This document shows positions 44,351-58,474 of a DNA stretch of 64,000 nucleotides, in pieces. Made by a program: the position numbers and the translations under genes. Within the stretch, counting starts at the first letter, position 1; the number at the start of each line of letters is the position of its first letter. The notes under the pieces were generated by a model that made no database searches, was not told the origin of the DNA, and worked only from the letters and a program-made list of their open reading frames with translations. Origin of the DNA: Sipunculus nudus (Eukaryota > Annelida > Sipuncula > Golfingiida > Sipunculidae); the NCBI GenBank assembly GCA_026874595.1, contig CM049306.1, positions 61,014,019 to 61,078,018 on the forward strand. Direction: 5' to 3'.

Positions 44351-45389
44351 TTATGCTGATTTAAGTGGTATAGAATTTTAGCATATAATATGGCAGATTA
44401 AATTTAAGTTCCGTAATACATTTCCGAGTTTAAAGAATAGCTTCCGCTCTCTCACAATTGGATGTGTACTCCTGAATGTGAAGCAGACATTGACCTCTCT
44501 TGGTTTCCTGACTAGCCTTTCATGTGTTATCAAACACGCTCTTGTGGCTTGCGCTCTTGTGGCTTGCCGCTACGTTGGGCGTAGTCATCTTGATCTGTGG
44601 TCTGATAATTGATAAGCAGTTTTAAGGTAGGTACGTGCTGACATCTAGTGGATAAATGTCGAACTGTTTCATTTGCATTGCGGTCACAGCTGTGTCATGC
44701 GAATATGCCTAGAGGTCGACGAGTTCTGAACAAGAACGAGACCATATGATAAACATTTGTTGATCACTATTTATTTACTTTGGGCCACCCAAAGACAAAG
44801 GTGTGCATTTTAGACCAATTGTAGTAGGCGTTTTAATTGTTTTCATTCAGGCTTTTATTTGGAAAGGAGATACAGCCTGGTCCAATTCTTCTTACCCTCG
44901 TTTAATAGTCAGAAAAAGGTTATATGTCAGAGTTTACTTGTGAAGCTGTATATATATACACTAAGAGTAGCCTCTTCATAAAGGATATACATATATCTCC
45001 TGACTTTTTTTTTGTTTTATTAATGCTTCTTATACTCCAATGAAAAAAAAATTGATGATTTAACAATTGCATATAAAATTATGTGAAACTGCTTTATGAG
45101 TTTATTTTGGATCATTTCTTTCAGACATATATGTTAATACTTTAAAGTATTATCATCAGTAGTTTATTAGAAATTTACTTCTAAAGATGGTGTAATTGGC
45201 TGAAATACTGATTTAAAAATGTCAGTTAATGTTTAGGAATAGTTCTTGTTGGCAAATTGAAATCTGAACTCAAGTAAGATCCATATAACATGAATCCATA
45301 TTATTATTTGCTTTCATTTTACATTCCTGCAATGAGTTATTCTTAATGATTTATTGTATATAGAAAAAATATATTAATACCAAATGTCA
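44351..45389. other. Intergenic DNA
   Basis: No gene supported. A short direct repeat, GCTCTTGTGGCTTGC, at about 44539-44570. A CTCF-like site on the minus strand at 44637-44651. Confidence 0.35.
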
Positions 45390-45690
45390 AGTGTGTAAGT
45401 GCCAAACTCAGAAGGAGGCGGAGATAGTGATCTCTTCACCTGTTCACTAGTAATTAGGTTATCCGATAATCCTGGCTTGCACTAATCATTGTCAATTACA
45501 GGGTCAAGCATTTCAAAGGTAAGCTGCGTTTGCCGGCCATTTGCCGGGATATCGCTAATGCAGCTTCTCCTGTAGATGGAGGAGAAAAACGACTGGCTGG
45601 CGTAGCAGGAAGCCCGTTTTTGCAGGCAAGCGTGATTCAACCGGACACTCATTAGCACGGACGAAACTGACAGTCCCCACTTTGTTAGCT
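45390..45690. promoter_or_regulatory. Candidate regulatory island 1
   Basis: Complex, non-repetitive sequence in A+T-rich surroundings, with dense homeodomain cores (AGTAATTAGG, CTAATCATTGTCAATTACAG, GCTAATGC, CATTAGC), an E-box (CACCTG) and CTGACAG. It looks like conserved regulatory DNA; conservation is not shown here. Confidence 0.3.
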
Positions 45691-48484
45691 TATATACGCT
45701 ATAGACTCTTAATTAATTTATATATTCATCGAATAAATACAATTGGTTACAATTGTTTGGTACCAGAATGTACGATAAAATTCAAGAAAACTTGCAAAAT
45801 TTGACTTTATCAATGACTGAAACACCCTGTGTACATTCCCTTATGTTATGTCATCCTACAAGGCAGTTGATTTAAGATCAAATTCTAATGCAAACCGTGC
45901 CGAATGCAGCAATTTCCGATGTCTTTTCGTGTTTCTGTGATCCGTTTTAACACAGCATAATAAATATGATAAATAATAAGTATCAGAATGATCGGCAGTT
46001 AAGCAAATTAGGCTGGACGCTAGGGGGCACTAGTTGTTTGCCTGCAGTTTTTCAAGCAGACAGTCATTTACTGCCTCCACACACGAGAGTATCGGTATTA
46101 GCGATATCCCGTATTGTAGGATGTGTTGGTTCTCGTAGGACATATTAATGTAGCAATGGATATTCCCAATGTAGGGTGGACAAGTAAGTTGAAATGGCAC
46201 TTTTTCTTAATTGAGAACTATAATTGATATCAGGACATTTTTATACCAAGAAAGATTTAATAACGACCCAGCAGTTGAACCATTAATATTCTGTAAAAAA
46301 TACATTTTACGATTTTAGATGATACCAAGACCTTATGATAGTTCACCAAAATACGTTGTGATTTAAATCTAGTAATGTATGTGCCTCTCGTGATAAATAT
46401 TCTATAATGCTAATTTAATTGCCTTTAAAATGTATATGTAACAATGCCATAGGGCCCGCTCCCATTGTGCGTTAAAAATAGGAATGGTTATGCTCGCTAG
46501 ATGGCGCCCGCGCTGAGGCATAATGATACAAAATCCGCCCATTAAAAAGTCTTCTGAACAAACAATGTATATGAACGCCTAGGGCTGAATAAATTAAGTT
46601 ATTAACATAATATGGACACACTCAGCTTAAGTTGCCTAATTTTGCCCTGACAACATCTTCCGCAGTTGTCTCGTTGCAGTCCTTCTGTGCTCTGTTCCAC
46701 CAACCTGTGTCCACCTGTTTTAAGAGACAACTTTCTGGAAAAAAGTTCATGTTACTCAATAATTGCCTAGAAGGGTGTATATAGAAGTGAATAGCTTGTA
46801 TAACGATAAAAAAAGTCTCCCGTTTATGTAAAAGTCTCCCGTTTATGTTTCAAAGCCTTTTGGACTCTTTTCAATGATCTGACAGTTCTGACGTATGTCT
46901 TGCTCCCTACATGAGCAGCCATCTTTGTTTTCAAGCTGTCAACCTTTTTTGCATAATATGACCTTGACTGCTGTATTTTGAAATGTAGACTGATTTCTCA
47001 TATTTAAAAAAATACATTTGTTATTCTGTTTCTGGAGTAATGTGCGAGGTAGGTATTTATTTCCCTAGTTGAAAATAAGCAAAAAAAAATAAAATAAAAT
47101 ATTAGTAATAATAATTAGGTGGACCAGATGTGACTGGATGATTAGCCAAAAGAATGTAGTAAGACCAATGCGTATAAGGCGTGTACACCCAATCAGAGTA
47201 GTTTTGTCGGGGAAATTATCCTTTTTCTGTCTAAATGACATTACCACGGTATCGCTAAAGAAATTTATCTTTTCTGTGATCCGTAGTTGTTGTTACATAT
47301 TTCCGCCGCCTAACACAAACTTCTAGTCGCAAACAAACGCCGCAGTCACAAATAAAACCTATGTTGCTGCGGGAATCTGGATATAATAGGGAAGGGGGGG
47401 GGGGGGGGGGGGGCTCATCGTGATGCCTATGCGAGGGATTCAGTTTAAGGGGTTGTCCCCTCTCACAGAAAATTATTTAAAACAATTGCACTCTCAACAG
47501 GTTGGTTTTAGGCGCATAAAAAGAATCTTCAAGCAAAATATATGGTGCCGAAATTTATAATTTCCAAATTTCTTTATGCCTACTGATTTGTTGATAAACC
47601 AGACAATCTTAAATGAAAAAGAAAGAAAATATATGAAATACATCGATATATCTTAATTATTTGTCTTGTTGTTTTGTATGAATAAAAAGTTTAAACAAAT
47701 TGCGTGAATGGCCAGATGACCATGCCCAAATGACCATAATGGAAATATTGTTTACTTCAAAATGCAAATCGTACCCTTGACCATTATCAAGACTCACTGC
47801 ATGGCAAAATAACCGGGTATCAGACAGTCGATAACAAATTATATTCATTCGGTCTCCACCAGATGGCGCTGGAGATGCTGGCACTGTGCCAGGGCACCAC
47901 CTGACGACCCAATTTTCCTCCAAAGGAAATTAAGATATAACAATGGATCTACCGACACAGTAAATAAAATAAAAGGGTTTATGAGTACAGTCTTGTTATA
48001 ATACTATTATGTTTTGTCTTGAGTCTAAGGTTATACGTTTTCCCTTGGCTGGTTTGTCTGTTAGGAACTTTACGAAAATCTTATAATCGATTTGGATGAA
48101 ATTTGTCATGGGTTATAGAGTAACACCCGAGTTACAAACAGTCAAATGCTGGAGATACTAAGGATCACCGTCACATTAAAAAAAAATACAAATGATTATA
48201 TACCATTTAGACACATGATGATTCCAAAGAAATCGTAGGTTTCTCTGAGAGTACGCCATGGCCTGTTCAGTTTCTGTTAGTAAATATAAACATGTCTACA
48301 GTGTTATTTCGTAAACAAACTATGCACTGTCCAATCAATCTTCAGAGTTATTCATTAAGACCTAGATGTAGATATCCCCCCCCCAAAAAAAACCTTTTTC
48401 TTGATTAAAATATTGTTTAACTTCTAAAGCAAAGATTTTCACATTATTTTGAATTTGACATGACTCATTTAACCCACTGGGTCT
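45691..48484. other. Intergenic DNA with CTCF-like sites
   Basis: No gene supported. CTCF-consensus-like sites at 46017-46031, 46494-46508 and 47856-47870 (all plus). A 20-nt G run at 47394-47413. The open frame 47657-47923 (minus) shows no domain. Confidence 0.35.
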
Positions 48485-48668
48485 CAGGGGCGGATCCAGG
48501 ATTTAGGAAAGGGGGGGGGGGGGGGGGGGTTTAACCCAGGAGGACTAATGAAAAACCTAAAACTTTTGCCGGGAACTCTTAAAAGAAGGTTGCTTTGGAT
48601 TAAAAATAGGGGGGGGGGGGGGGAGTCCGGACCCCCTGGGACCCCCCCCCCCCGGGATCTGCTTCTTG
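48485..48668 (+). mobile_element. CAGGGGCGGATCC-type MITE, copy 2
   Basis: Starts CAGGGGCGGATCCAGGATTT; the end GGGATCTGCTTCTTG is the inverse with mismatches. gtct lies immediately on both sides. It contains a 19-nt (48511-48529) and a 15-nt (48609-48623) G run and AGGACTAATGAAAAA. Confidence 0.65.
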
Positions 48669-50929
48669 GTCTAGTGAACTTAATTCATTGATTGGTCGAC
48701 ATGAAAGTTCAAGTCCATTGGTACATTATGGTTGTCCATGCAGTGTAAATTGATATATAGTGAAAATCCATCAGGCCGGCCATGATCATGTGGACTTATA
48801 GCGACAGCTTGTCACCCCAAACGTCGATTTTAGATGAACTGAAGACGATGGGCCCTATCAGTTTATTTCCGAAGGCCTGAGTGTCATGTTGTCATGGCTA
48901 GTGGACTTACTGATCTTTGTTATCTATGATTTTTTTACAGAAATAAAACCCGCTAAACTGCATCCGGGACAGCTTTTTTTGTTTATGTAATAATAATGTA
49001 GCAATGCATGCGAAAGTTCTTTATTTTTTTACTTTCATGTTTCACGTACGTTGATTTACAATTTCAGGTTTACATTTGTCAAAGTTTGTGAAGAAAACCT
49101 GTAAACAATATCATATATAATAATTGGGGGAAAATTAAATATTAGAATTTTAAAATAGTTGTCTTATTACTTTTTGCAATCATATGTAATTGTCTTGAAT
49201 AAAAAACCGTCAGCGACCCTTCTTCTGGACTCTTCCTCGTTTTCCTCGATCACACGGATAAAAAAATATTTTCAAACAAATCAGTCCTGGTGGCTATTGT
49301 TGAATTACACTTGTATTTTCAACGATGAGAGGATTTGATTTGTGTTTCTGTTTTTCACGTCTCATTGCATGATTTTAACTGTTTATGGCTCCCGATATGG
49401 TACCATTGTATCCATGGGAACTTCTTATATAGACAGAATAGATAGGATATAGATAAAGCTGGGTCGCAAACCTGAAAATTAGGATAGTTGGTTCAATTCC
49501 AAGCAGATGGCGCTCAAGATGTAAATGTACGTCGCTGCTTCGCCAAAGCATGACTTGATAACCAAGCATTTCTTTCATGGAAATCTAGATATTACGTCGC
49601 GTAGATCTGTCAGCAGAGTAAGTTACATATAACGGCTTTATGGTGAATATTATCTTCAATTTATTCCTTTAAATACCAGTGTCTATTTCTTCTGATAAAT
49701 TGTACACTCAGATTAGTGGTATTGATTTTATTAATTAAACTCGGCATGAGGCTGAAAGTGTTTACTTTAATTTAAAAAGAAGTTGTGTGAATAAGTATTA
49801 CCTTCTTTAAGCAAATGCTTTCTTTTTATTTTGATTTTGATATGAATCATTAGCCCCCTAGCTCTGAAACGCTTGGTTCATTGATTGAACGTGCAAGTCT
49901 ATCCGTTGATTAGTTTCACAGATTGGACGATGTGATAGTTAATATTTAATAATATGACAAAAAATATCCGCTTAAATACATCCGAACACATTTTATTACA
50001 TATAACAATAATGTATGGCATGTTGCTTACGTATTTTTCAGTTGACTTTTTTTTGCCCTTCCGTGAATCGACAGAATCATAAACACGTTATACCAGCATT
50101 ATCTGTTAAACATCTATATAAGTAAACATTCTGCATGTTATGTTTTTGGCCATTTCAGTATATGTGAGATCCTTGTCTCTTTTTTTGTATGAATGGTCTT
50201 TTCTTATTATGGCCATTTAGTAAATATAGATATATATTTGTTACCGTGCTGAAAATTAAAGTCTTCCGGCATTGTAGACATGTGCCAGGAGAAAGAAACA
50301 GTCTTTGAAGAAAGCTCCCTGAACTCTTTATATAAGCATACATTGGACAAATGTGCATACACAGATGTAAATTGATACACTTCTATTTAAATCATGTTCA
50401 CTGTAACTCGACATAATTTCGTAATTATAATATATACCTTAAACAAATTAATAAATCATAAGTTGAAAATAGATGTGTTTACGACTAAACCTGCATGGAT
50501 ACCTCAAATCAAGCTTGCATGTGGTGTATTGCAGTGTAACGCTTCAGTAATACATGCATGTGCAGGTCCCCGGGTCAGTTGTCGAACAAATGGTTCCCCT
50601 ATATAATACCTATGAATGAATCGCCAGCTATGATACAAAGGTTTGTAATCCTCTGATGTACAGCTATATTATGGTGGACCGGTAAGATAACCTGCAAGAT
50701 GGCCATTGATTGTTCCTTGTGTGGACTGTTCCCTAACCCTCCCGAAAATATAAAAAATTCATCAAAATAACCCTTTGCATAAAGTTGGTAACAGACAAAC
50801 AAGAAACCAAGGGGAAAACGTGGCCGAGCAGTTTTCATAAAATCTAAACAATAACACGTATAAATAGACCATGAAAAACACTCGGTATATATACTGTTTT
50901 GATGCAGCCTGGCGTAGCCTCAGGTAAAG
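48669..50929. other. Intergenic DNA
   Basis: No gene or element supported. A CTCF-like site on the plus strand at 49500-49514. Confidence 0.35.
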
Positions 50930-51260
50930 TATACAGTGATATACACATGCCATGCGCGCCCCCTCCTTCCACCCTGTAATGGAGGAGGCTTCCCGTTTCG
51001 TGAGGGTCTCTACACATCACCATTAGAGAGCCAATTACCAAGACTCGCCCTTATCCGCAGAACGTGCCGCTGCATATGTTACGTCCCCTATTGCTAAGGC
51101 GCAACAAATGAAACACATTATTTCTGTCCTCCGCAAATATTTTGATGGACAAAGACACCCCTTCATGAAACGAGCGCTAAGCAGATGTTCAGGTGATGAG
51201 TAAATAGTTTAGCGGGATTACCACAGTATCAGCTCATACTTTAACACGTCTTCTGCAAAG
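50930..51260. promoter_or_regulatory. Candidate regulatory island 2
   Basis: GC-richer complex sequence (GCGCGCCCCCTCC, a weak CTCF-like core on the minus strand; GAGAGCCAATTACC; TTAGCGGGATTA) between A+T-rich flanks. No ORF of note. Confidence 0.25.
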
Positions 51261-52155
51261 TAATTATTTTGTAATATTATCCAAGGTATTCAGAGTGAAA
51301 TTTTGTGTATTTACGGTATTATGAGGAATGCAGGGGGTTTGGTGAAGGATGTCGCCGAAAAATAAACCCGGAAAAATAGGTTCACGAAAGGGGCCCTGGC
51401 TGCAGCTCGTGTCTGTTCACTAATGTGTAGGCATATCCTTGAACGAGATACGGTAAAATCCACATTGTGACAATGCACACAAAATTTCTAAAAACTCCAT
51501 ACACGTGAGCGTTCGTGTTTTCTGATTGATATACGAACAGTTTGTAAGATTCAACAGTTTCTGTACATGTTAATTTCAAATTGATGAAAAACTACAGATT
51601 TGTATACGTACTGATATATCTGCGAGAAAAAATAAAAACACACCTATATACACACATGCATAGATTATTTTATTATTTTGTAAACCATATATCTTCGTTA
51701 GTATTAATGATAAAACTTCAGAGAATACCTAATTCAACTGTAAAAATTGGAATGTATCATGATAGAAATTAAGAACTGTGAAAATTAGACAACTAAACTG
51801 GTATCCAAAATACATCTGAAGCGAAAAAAATATGAACCAAAAAATTAATGTTAACGTACACTTCAAATCTAAAATAGCAAAACTGATTAAGAATAATATA
51901 TAGAAATATAGTTTATTTGATAATAGGCTGACGCCTTGTATATGTAATTACTAATGGTTACCTCGGATTACATATCGTATATGCATGGCATGTATACATT
52001 TTGGAAGCCTTATACATATCTTAATATATACGTATATATACTAATATACTTTTTTTTTTATCATTTCAGCTTTATTTATTGATTTTATATAATTCTCTTA
52101 TAAATCCTATATTCGATTTATATAAGTTTACATTGTGGCAGATACATGCATGCAC

Positions 52156-52217
<62 letters not shown>

Positions 52218-53178
52218 CCTATACAGAGTATGTCTGCGTATAGGAATTCACCAGGTCTTCCCTGCACGCTGTTCCTTGCATGGTTAGGGAATTTTGTTAC
52301 ATGGATGAAAATAATTATTCCTTCTTCAGATATATATATATATCGTCTCTAGTAAATATACGGCAAATACTATGGTAACCTCATATATGTATCATATATG
52401 CTCGCATATAATTTTGCATGTATATTTAACACATGCTTTTATAAAATACTATATATAAAACGGTCTTTTCCCAAGCTTCGATCAATCTGACTTTCTAAGG
52501 TGCCATTTATCATGCCAACTATCACTATATTTTGCATCTTCAGGCGAACTTGTATAATTGTAATACTGAACGCTATGCGCAAATCTTCACTCTGTCTTAG
52601 TCTTGTATGCTTTCTGTCTACAGGAGACATTCAATATATTGAGTTTATATGCATTACAATGAATATTAATTAATATAACTAGATTGAAATCGATAAAATT
52701 AATATATAAATGATTATAAATAGATTTAAATAAATAAAAGTAATATAAAATATATAAAAATATTAAAATTTATAAAAAGAAAATAAATATAAATTAATCT
52801 AAATAAAAACAAATTAATATAAATTTATATAAATCAAAGAAAACTGCCAGTAAATTAGAAGAGTATGACATAATGAAATTGGATAAAATTTACTTAACAT
52901 TTTTTTGTTATATTTTGGTACTGATTTTTTTTCTTACAATACATTTCATTGATTCGAAATTGGAGAAAATGATCTCATAAGGCACAAGTTCATGTTTAAA
53001 ATTACGTAAAATAAATTTACAAGAACTATACAGTCAGATAATAAATAGAATGATATGACTGAATAATTATGATACTTTTAAAAATTATTCACCTTTTAAT
53101 AATGACAAATTTTGTTGACCATTTATATTGTCAGATTTGACCATTTATTTGTAGTAAATCTTAGCTACATGCAAAAAC
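51261..53178. other. A+T-rich intergenic DNA with a (TA)n tract
   Basis: A (TA)n tract of about 55 bp at 52160-52215, and a TA/AAT-rich stretch at 52640-52850 resembling decayed microsatellite. No gene. Confidence 0.5.
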
Positions 53179-53383
53179 CAGGGGTGGATCCAGTATTTAG
53201 GAAAAGGAGGGGTCCAAACAAGAAGGACTAATGAAAAAAAAACTCTAAAAAATGTTAGCTAGTCAGGAAAAGGGGGGGGGGGGGGTTCTATGCAGGCCGC
53301 AAAACTGATCTGTAAAAAATGTTTGCGACAGCTGAAAAAAAGGGAGGGTCTGGACTCACCCGCCACCCTCGGATCGGCTCCTG
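53179..53383 (+). mobile_element. CAGGGGCGGATCC-type MITE, copy 3
   Basis: Starts CAGGGGTGGATCCAGTATTT and ends CGGATCGGCTCCTG. It shares AGAAGGACTAATGAAAA with the other copies and carries a 14-nt G run (53272-53285). No target duplication recognised. Confidence 0.6.
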
Positions 53384-53439
53384 AATAGTAAATGTAAATG
53401 AAAAATGCTATATGCTTAGTTGTTTAGGTGGAGGGGAGC

Positions 53440-53710
53440 AAAGGATGTTGACACGGTCATGCGATGTATATAAACGTATACAGGTGCCCAGATCGTTTGT
53501 GTGTACACAGCTCCTGATGATGACGGAGGGGAATGCCCAGGGTGCCGGTCAAGATGTATCATTAATCCTGGTAAAGAGGTGAGCTAACACACAACGGACA
53601 GCACCTCCCCCGGGAGAGATACAGACCGGCTAAGTCAGCGGGGCGGGGCACCCTAAAAACAACATCTGTATAGTCCCACCCCGCTCAGTGGAGCGAGAGA
53701 AACGGACGGA
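53440..53710. promoter_or_regulatory. Candidate regulatory island 3 (GC-rich)
   Basis: GC-rich complex block with GGGGCGGGGC (GC box), TCATTAATCCTGG and CACCTCCCCCGGG. Could also be a first exon or CpG-type promoter, but no ORF supports that. Confidence 0.25.
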
Positions 53711-54640
53711 CACGCATATCTATACTCACGACCGCTCCTCTGCACACACATACACACATAGACACGGATTTCATATTGCCTTATATCAAGCAATTCCATG
53801 CAAATATAAAGATGTAAATTTCCATGACTGACTATTCATTTCAAAACGTTTCTGACTTTATATCGAAAAATAGTAAAGTTATATTGGCAAGTTCCTTTTT
53901 ATTTTAACTCATAATTGTGTCATCATTTTTATTTGAGAGGATGCCTGAATTAAAAAATCCCTACATGCTGCGCCTATCTCTACCTTAAGTCTTTTAATGA
54001 TAAAATGAAAAAAAAAAATGCGAAATACAATTTTCCCTTATTATTCAGTTTATCATAACGGAGTATACATTAATACATGCATATATGTGCTTTCCTTTAA
54101 AAAATACGTATTATATTTAGACCCCCGATACATGCACAAACGTATTTATAAGTACGTGCATATATATACATATATAAAATATATGTCAAAGTGTACGTTA
54201 TACAGGTGTTTTCAGAAAAGAGAAAAGAGATCAAGTTTATATTCCGATGTTTCATAATTTTAGTCCTGACAAGTAGCGGTTTTCTGCACATATATAATAG
54301 AAATATTACATCCCATTGGTGGATATATCTTCAGATCTTATTGCATGGCATAACATTTTTGTGCATGCATTATAATTTTAATCTTCAGGTGTTTGCAGCA
54401 TTTTACAAATGAAAAAGACAATTTTATGATGTTATGATTGAAATTCTGTCCAAATAACCATGCATATTATTATTAGGGATAATAATAATAATAATTATTA
54501 TAAGAAGAAGAAGAAGAAGAACATCAACAACATCAACAACCATCAATTATTATTATTAATATTATTATTATTATAATAATAAATATTTTTATTATCATGT
54601 AAACCACTTCAAATGTTTTTTATCAAGATTTTTATAATTC
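53711..54640. other. A+T-rich intergenic DNA with trinucleotide repeats
   Basis: Simple repeats (AAT)n, (AAG)n, (CAA)n and (ATT)n at 54467-54590. No gene. Confidence 0.5.
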
Positions 54641-55740
54641 GCTCATGGTTTCATAAAAGAAATTTCTTGTCCTTGATGTTATACAAGCGGTTCCTGTAAA
54701 GATCTAAGCGCTTCCCTTCCCTGTTTACCTTTCAAGAGCTTAAAGATGCGGTAAAGGCGTTCACAGGAGTCACTTATCTGTGGTGACGTTAGTAATGATG
54801 TATATTCTGTCATACTCAGTGTCTATGAGCAGATGCATAACCTTAATCTTGATAAATATGCAATCCCGTGTAAATGTTAAGGCAAAGTTGACCGTATTAA
54901 ATGGATATGTATGGAACCTTTCCACTTTGTTCGGCTTGTTCCGGCGCCAGCAGAGTTCGTCTGCTGAAATATTGCGTTCCCTCACGGTCGTTTGGGCCAA
55001 TTTGCCGCTACCATAAATATGATAAAATGGGGAAAAGATGTTCACATGATGAGAAAAGTAACGCTCTTCGCGTGACTAGATGCAGCCCTGTCGGCCACAA
55101 CCTAACCACTTTATTATGAGAAATTGCTGATAATTACCAAACATTTTCTTGCTCCCACTTTTGTCATTTTGAAGCCGTCTCGTGCTCAAATTGGAAAAGC
55201 AAACACCCCCTTTCAAAAGCGGGCCAACGTCTCTATAAATCTGTATGTTGCGTGCAGTTGCGCATATCTGTCAATGCGCTAAGCGAGCAATTGACTAAGT
55301 AAACGAGAAAATTGCCACTGACACCCATGTGCCGTAATTTAGGGGAATAAATGCCTTCATAATTTCAAATTACACCCAATTTGGTCGCACAATGGGAGTG
55401 CCGAGGTAAGCTTGAGGATAATTTATATTGAACTTAGGCGGATCATTCATCCTACTTGTTGCTTATTGTGTGCGAGGCGCGATGTGCCCACAGCAAATGG
55501 CCACAGTCATTATGATAATTGCGCAGATCAAACATTTAATATTTCTTCCAATCCGACCAATCCAAACATTTGCTGCGGGCTGCTTTAACTTTGTACCTTC
55601 GCTGACACTCGTTTGATAATGAGTACTCGGTGACACGCAAAACGGCTCTAATTTCTTATCATTTTTTTCACCCATCAATTCGAACGAACAAAGAAAGTTT
55701 GCAAACGTTTCTACAAATGTTTCACGCACGTATTCCGTGC
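54641..55740. promoter_or_regulatory. Candidate regulatory islands 4-5
   Basis: About 1.1 kb of complex non-repetitive DNA with many homeodomain, Sox-like (ACAATGGG) and TAAT motifs (for example GATAATTGCGCAGATC, GTTTGATAATGAG). An 18-bp string, TATAAATCTGTATGTTGC (55234-55251), recurs with two mismatches in the island at 59373. No plausible gene frame. Confidence 0.3.
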
Positions 55741-56057
55741 TTTTATGTCACCTTTGCATGTCAAAGTATATATGCACATTTGTTGATCCCATTATGAGAA
55801 CATGAGAAAGATGAATTGATTTTTTAATGAAGAATTTGCCGGAGAACAGAGAAAACCCCGAACACATGCATTGGTGTATGCATGCTCATCTATAAATAAA
55901 AAAATATATGTGATATCATGCATCTGTCACGGGAATATATATACATTCAAGTATATGTATACATTAATCTATTAATGAAATGGATTTGATATATCTATAT
56001 ACTGCAATCAAAATGCATAGTGAACTCCATTGCAAATTATAATGCTTTGCCGTCTTT

Positions 56058-56122
<65 letters not shown>

Positions 56123-58424
56123 TGCTCAGACGAAAACTGCCCATGCACGCACAAAGCAATTGCCCACAATCATTAATGAGAAAGAAGATTATGGATCATG
56201 CATTTTTCTCATTATAGATCTATATATAGTATTATTCAGAGGACCTATATTTATGTATACCATGCAGGTATACCGCATATATATTACCTATACATAGAAA
56301 ATAGCATATACTCCTTAAAATATTACGGTATCTGTAAATTATTTCGTTCTAAAGGTGTTTCCTTATACTCCTGTACACATGCATGTGGTAAAAGCTTGCA
56401 CCAGACGCGATTAGTGGAAAAAAAAAACAAAAACAATAACAAAAAAAACATAGTGCCCATGCCGCCTGGTGGTCGTACCGTGAAACTTCACAAATTAAGT
56501 TTTTTTAACTTTCCAACCAGAGTTGTTTAAGAAGCGTGGTGCGCGCATGCATGCGCATGATCGGACCTCTGGTCTGCAGTCTTCATATGGTAAACATGCA
56601 AACACATGAATGTTTACTATGTTTACTCACTCACAGAACCATTATAACGTATATAAAACCATCGAATCGGAGATATTCAGCCCTAAGGTTTTGCTGGGGA
56701 ACTTTGGTTTTTCAACCAAAATGAGCTAATACACATCACGTAACAATAAAATTATTATAATGAATACCTAACAAGTACAAAAGAATAAAGTAATACTGAT
56801 CGAAGCTGCATGTTCATTTGGGATATAAACTTATTTATTTTAAATGGATTGCAGAACTATTGAAAATAACTATAATACGAGGTACTTTTCTTGGATCGGA
56901 TGGTGACATATAGTCTCTAAATAGGTGCATGGTGGAAACCGGAGGACGCGAAGAATACCTTGGATGCCCTCATAGCCATGCCGGAGATCGAACCCGGTAT
57001 AGGGTTGCCATGTGCAGAGGAAAGCACCGAGCGTTTTTTTCCATGCAATGAAGTGTCCAGTCACCTTTTACTTTTATAACATTACTTTGTTTCTTTTGTA
57101 TAATAATATAGTCTGTGATAATTCGATAGTTTATGTTTTTTTTTTCATTTTAAAGATTAATTCATTTAATGAATTTGGGTGCGTGTGTGATTGTATGTGT
57201 GTGTGTGTGTGGGGGGGGGGGGATGGCGTGCTGGGCGTAAATTCTCGCCTTAATTTATTGATTCGTCTATTTTCGTCAGGTTTGCAGTTTTCAATTGCCT
57301 AGTAAACATTACGTATAGTTATAAAGTATTAAATTGAAATTTCTTGCATACAATTGACCAAGAGACTCATATATAAAAACTGATTGATCGCAGTGGAGCG
57401 AGCTAAAGTTAAGAGATGCCCGCATCCTGATGACCACGAATGCGGCATCTGCATGTACCATCTGTCTCACGGGTCTCATGTCACCCGACCTTGAACCGAT
57501 ATTTTAATGCAAATTTGACACACTATGAAGCTAACAGGTTCAGTCCTTGTAAAGAAGACTCAACGAATTTAACTGATGGGATCTTTATACAATTAACAGA
57601 AATAATGTATGTGTACTACAAGATAAATCTGCATAAGAATTAATAATCAGGTGGGAGTCGAGAGGCAAACTTGATGGTATATATACATAAAAATGGTTTA
57701 AAATTAAAATACACACGATATTTGTCATAAAATAAGATACCTACCTTATCTCGTAAAGTCTCGACTTTCAAACCACGCCGTTAGCTTCATTCTAACCATA
57801 TTCACCTAATGATCGGGTCGCATCCCGTGAAACAGACTGTTGTGAATTTTTAAGTGTTGTTTTTCTCCAGATATATATATATATATATATGCAAACGCAT
57901 GCCCACACAGATGAATGTGCACGCCTGCAAGCGTTTTGTCGGAGCATGTATATATATATCATAAATATGCATGTTCAAATATATTTATTTATAAATAGCC
58001 AAGCTTGATTATTCATATGTGCATATATATAGGCACATTTGCCTTATTTATGTTGCATATACATGTATATCATTAAGAATCAAATGGGAAAGCAAACTGA
58101 AACATATGCTGCTATACCTATATATATATGTAACTATATTCCTGTTTATACCTATGCACCTGCATGCTCTAACTTTTATATATACCTACCTACCTTATGC
58201 TTCATAATGAGCTAATATATAAACACCTTAATACGTCACCTATCTTATCTAACTTACACACACAATATACCTATATATATATAAAACTGTACACACCTGA
58301 TCCGCTTATTTATCTATATATAACCACCCTTTTATCTATATATCTATCAATCTTTGCATGCATGGCTACCTTATGGATACCTACCTATACCCATATATCT
58401 ATATAAATGTACTGTATATACCTA

Positions 58425-58474
<50 letters not shown>

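Noticed and set aside
47657..47923. 88-codon minus-strand ORF
   Set aside because: No motif or splice support; overlaps the CTCF-like site on the other strand.
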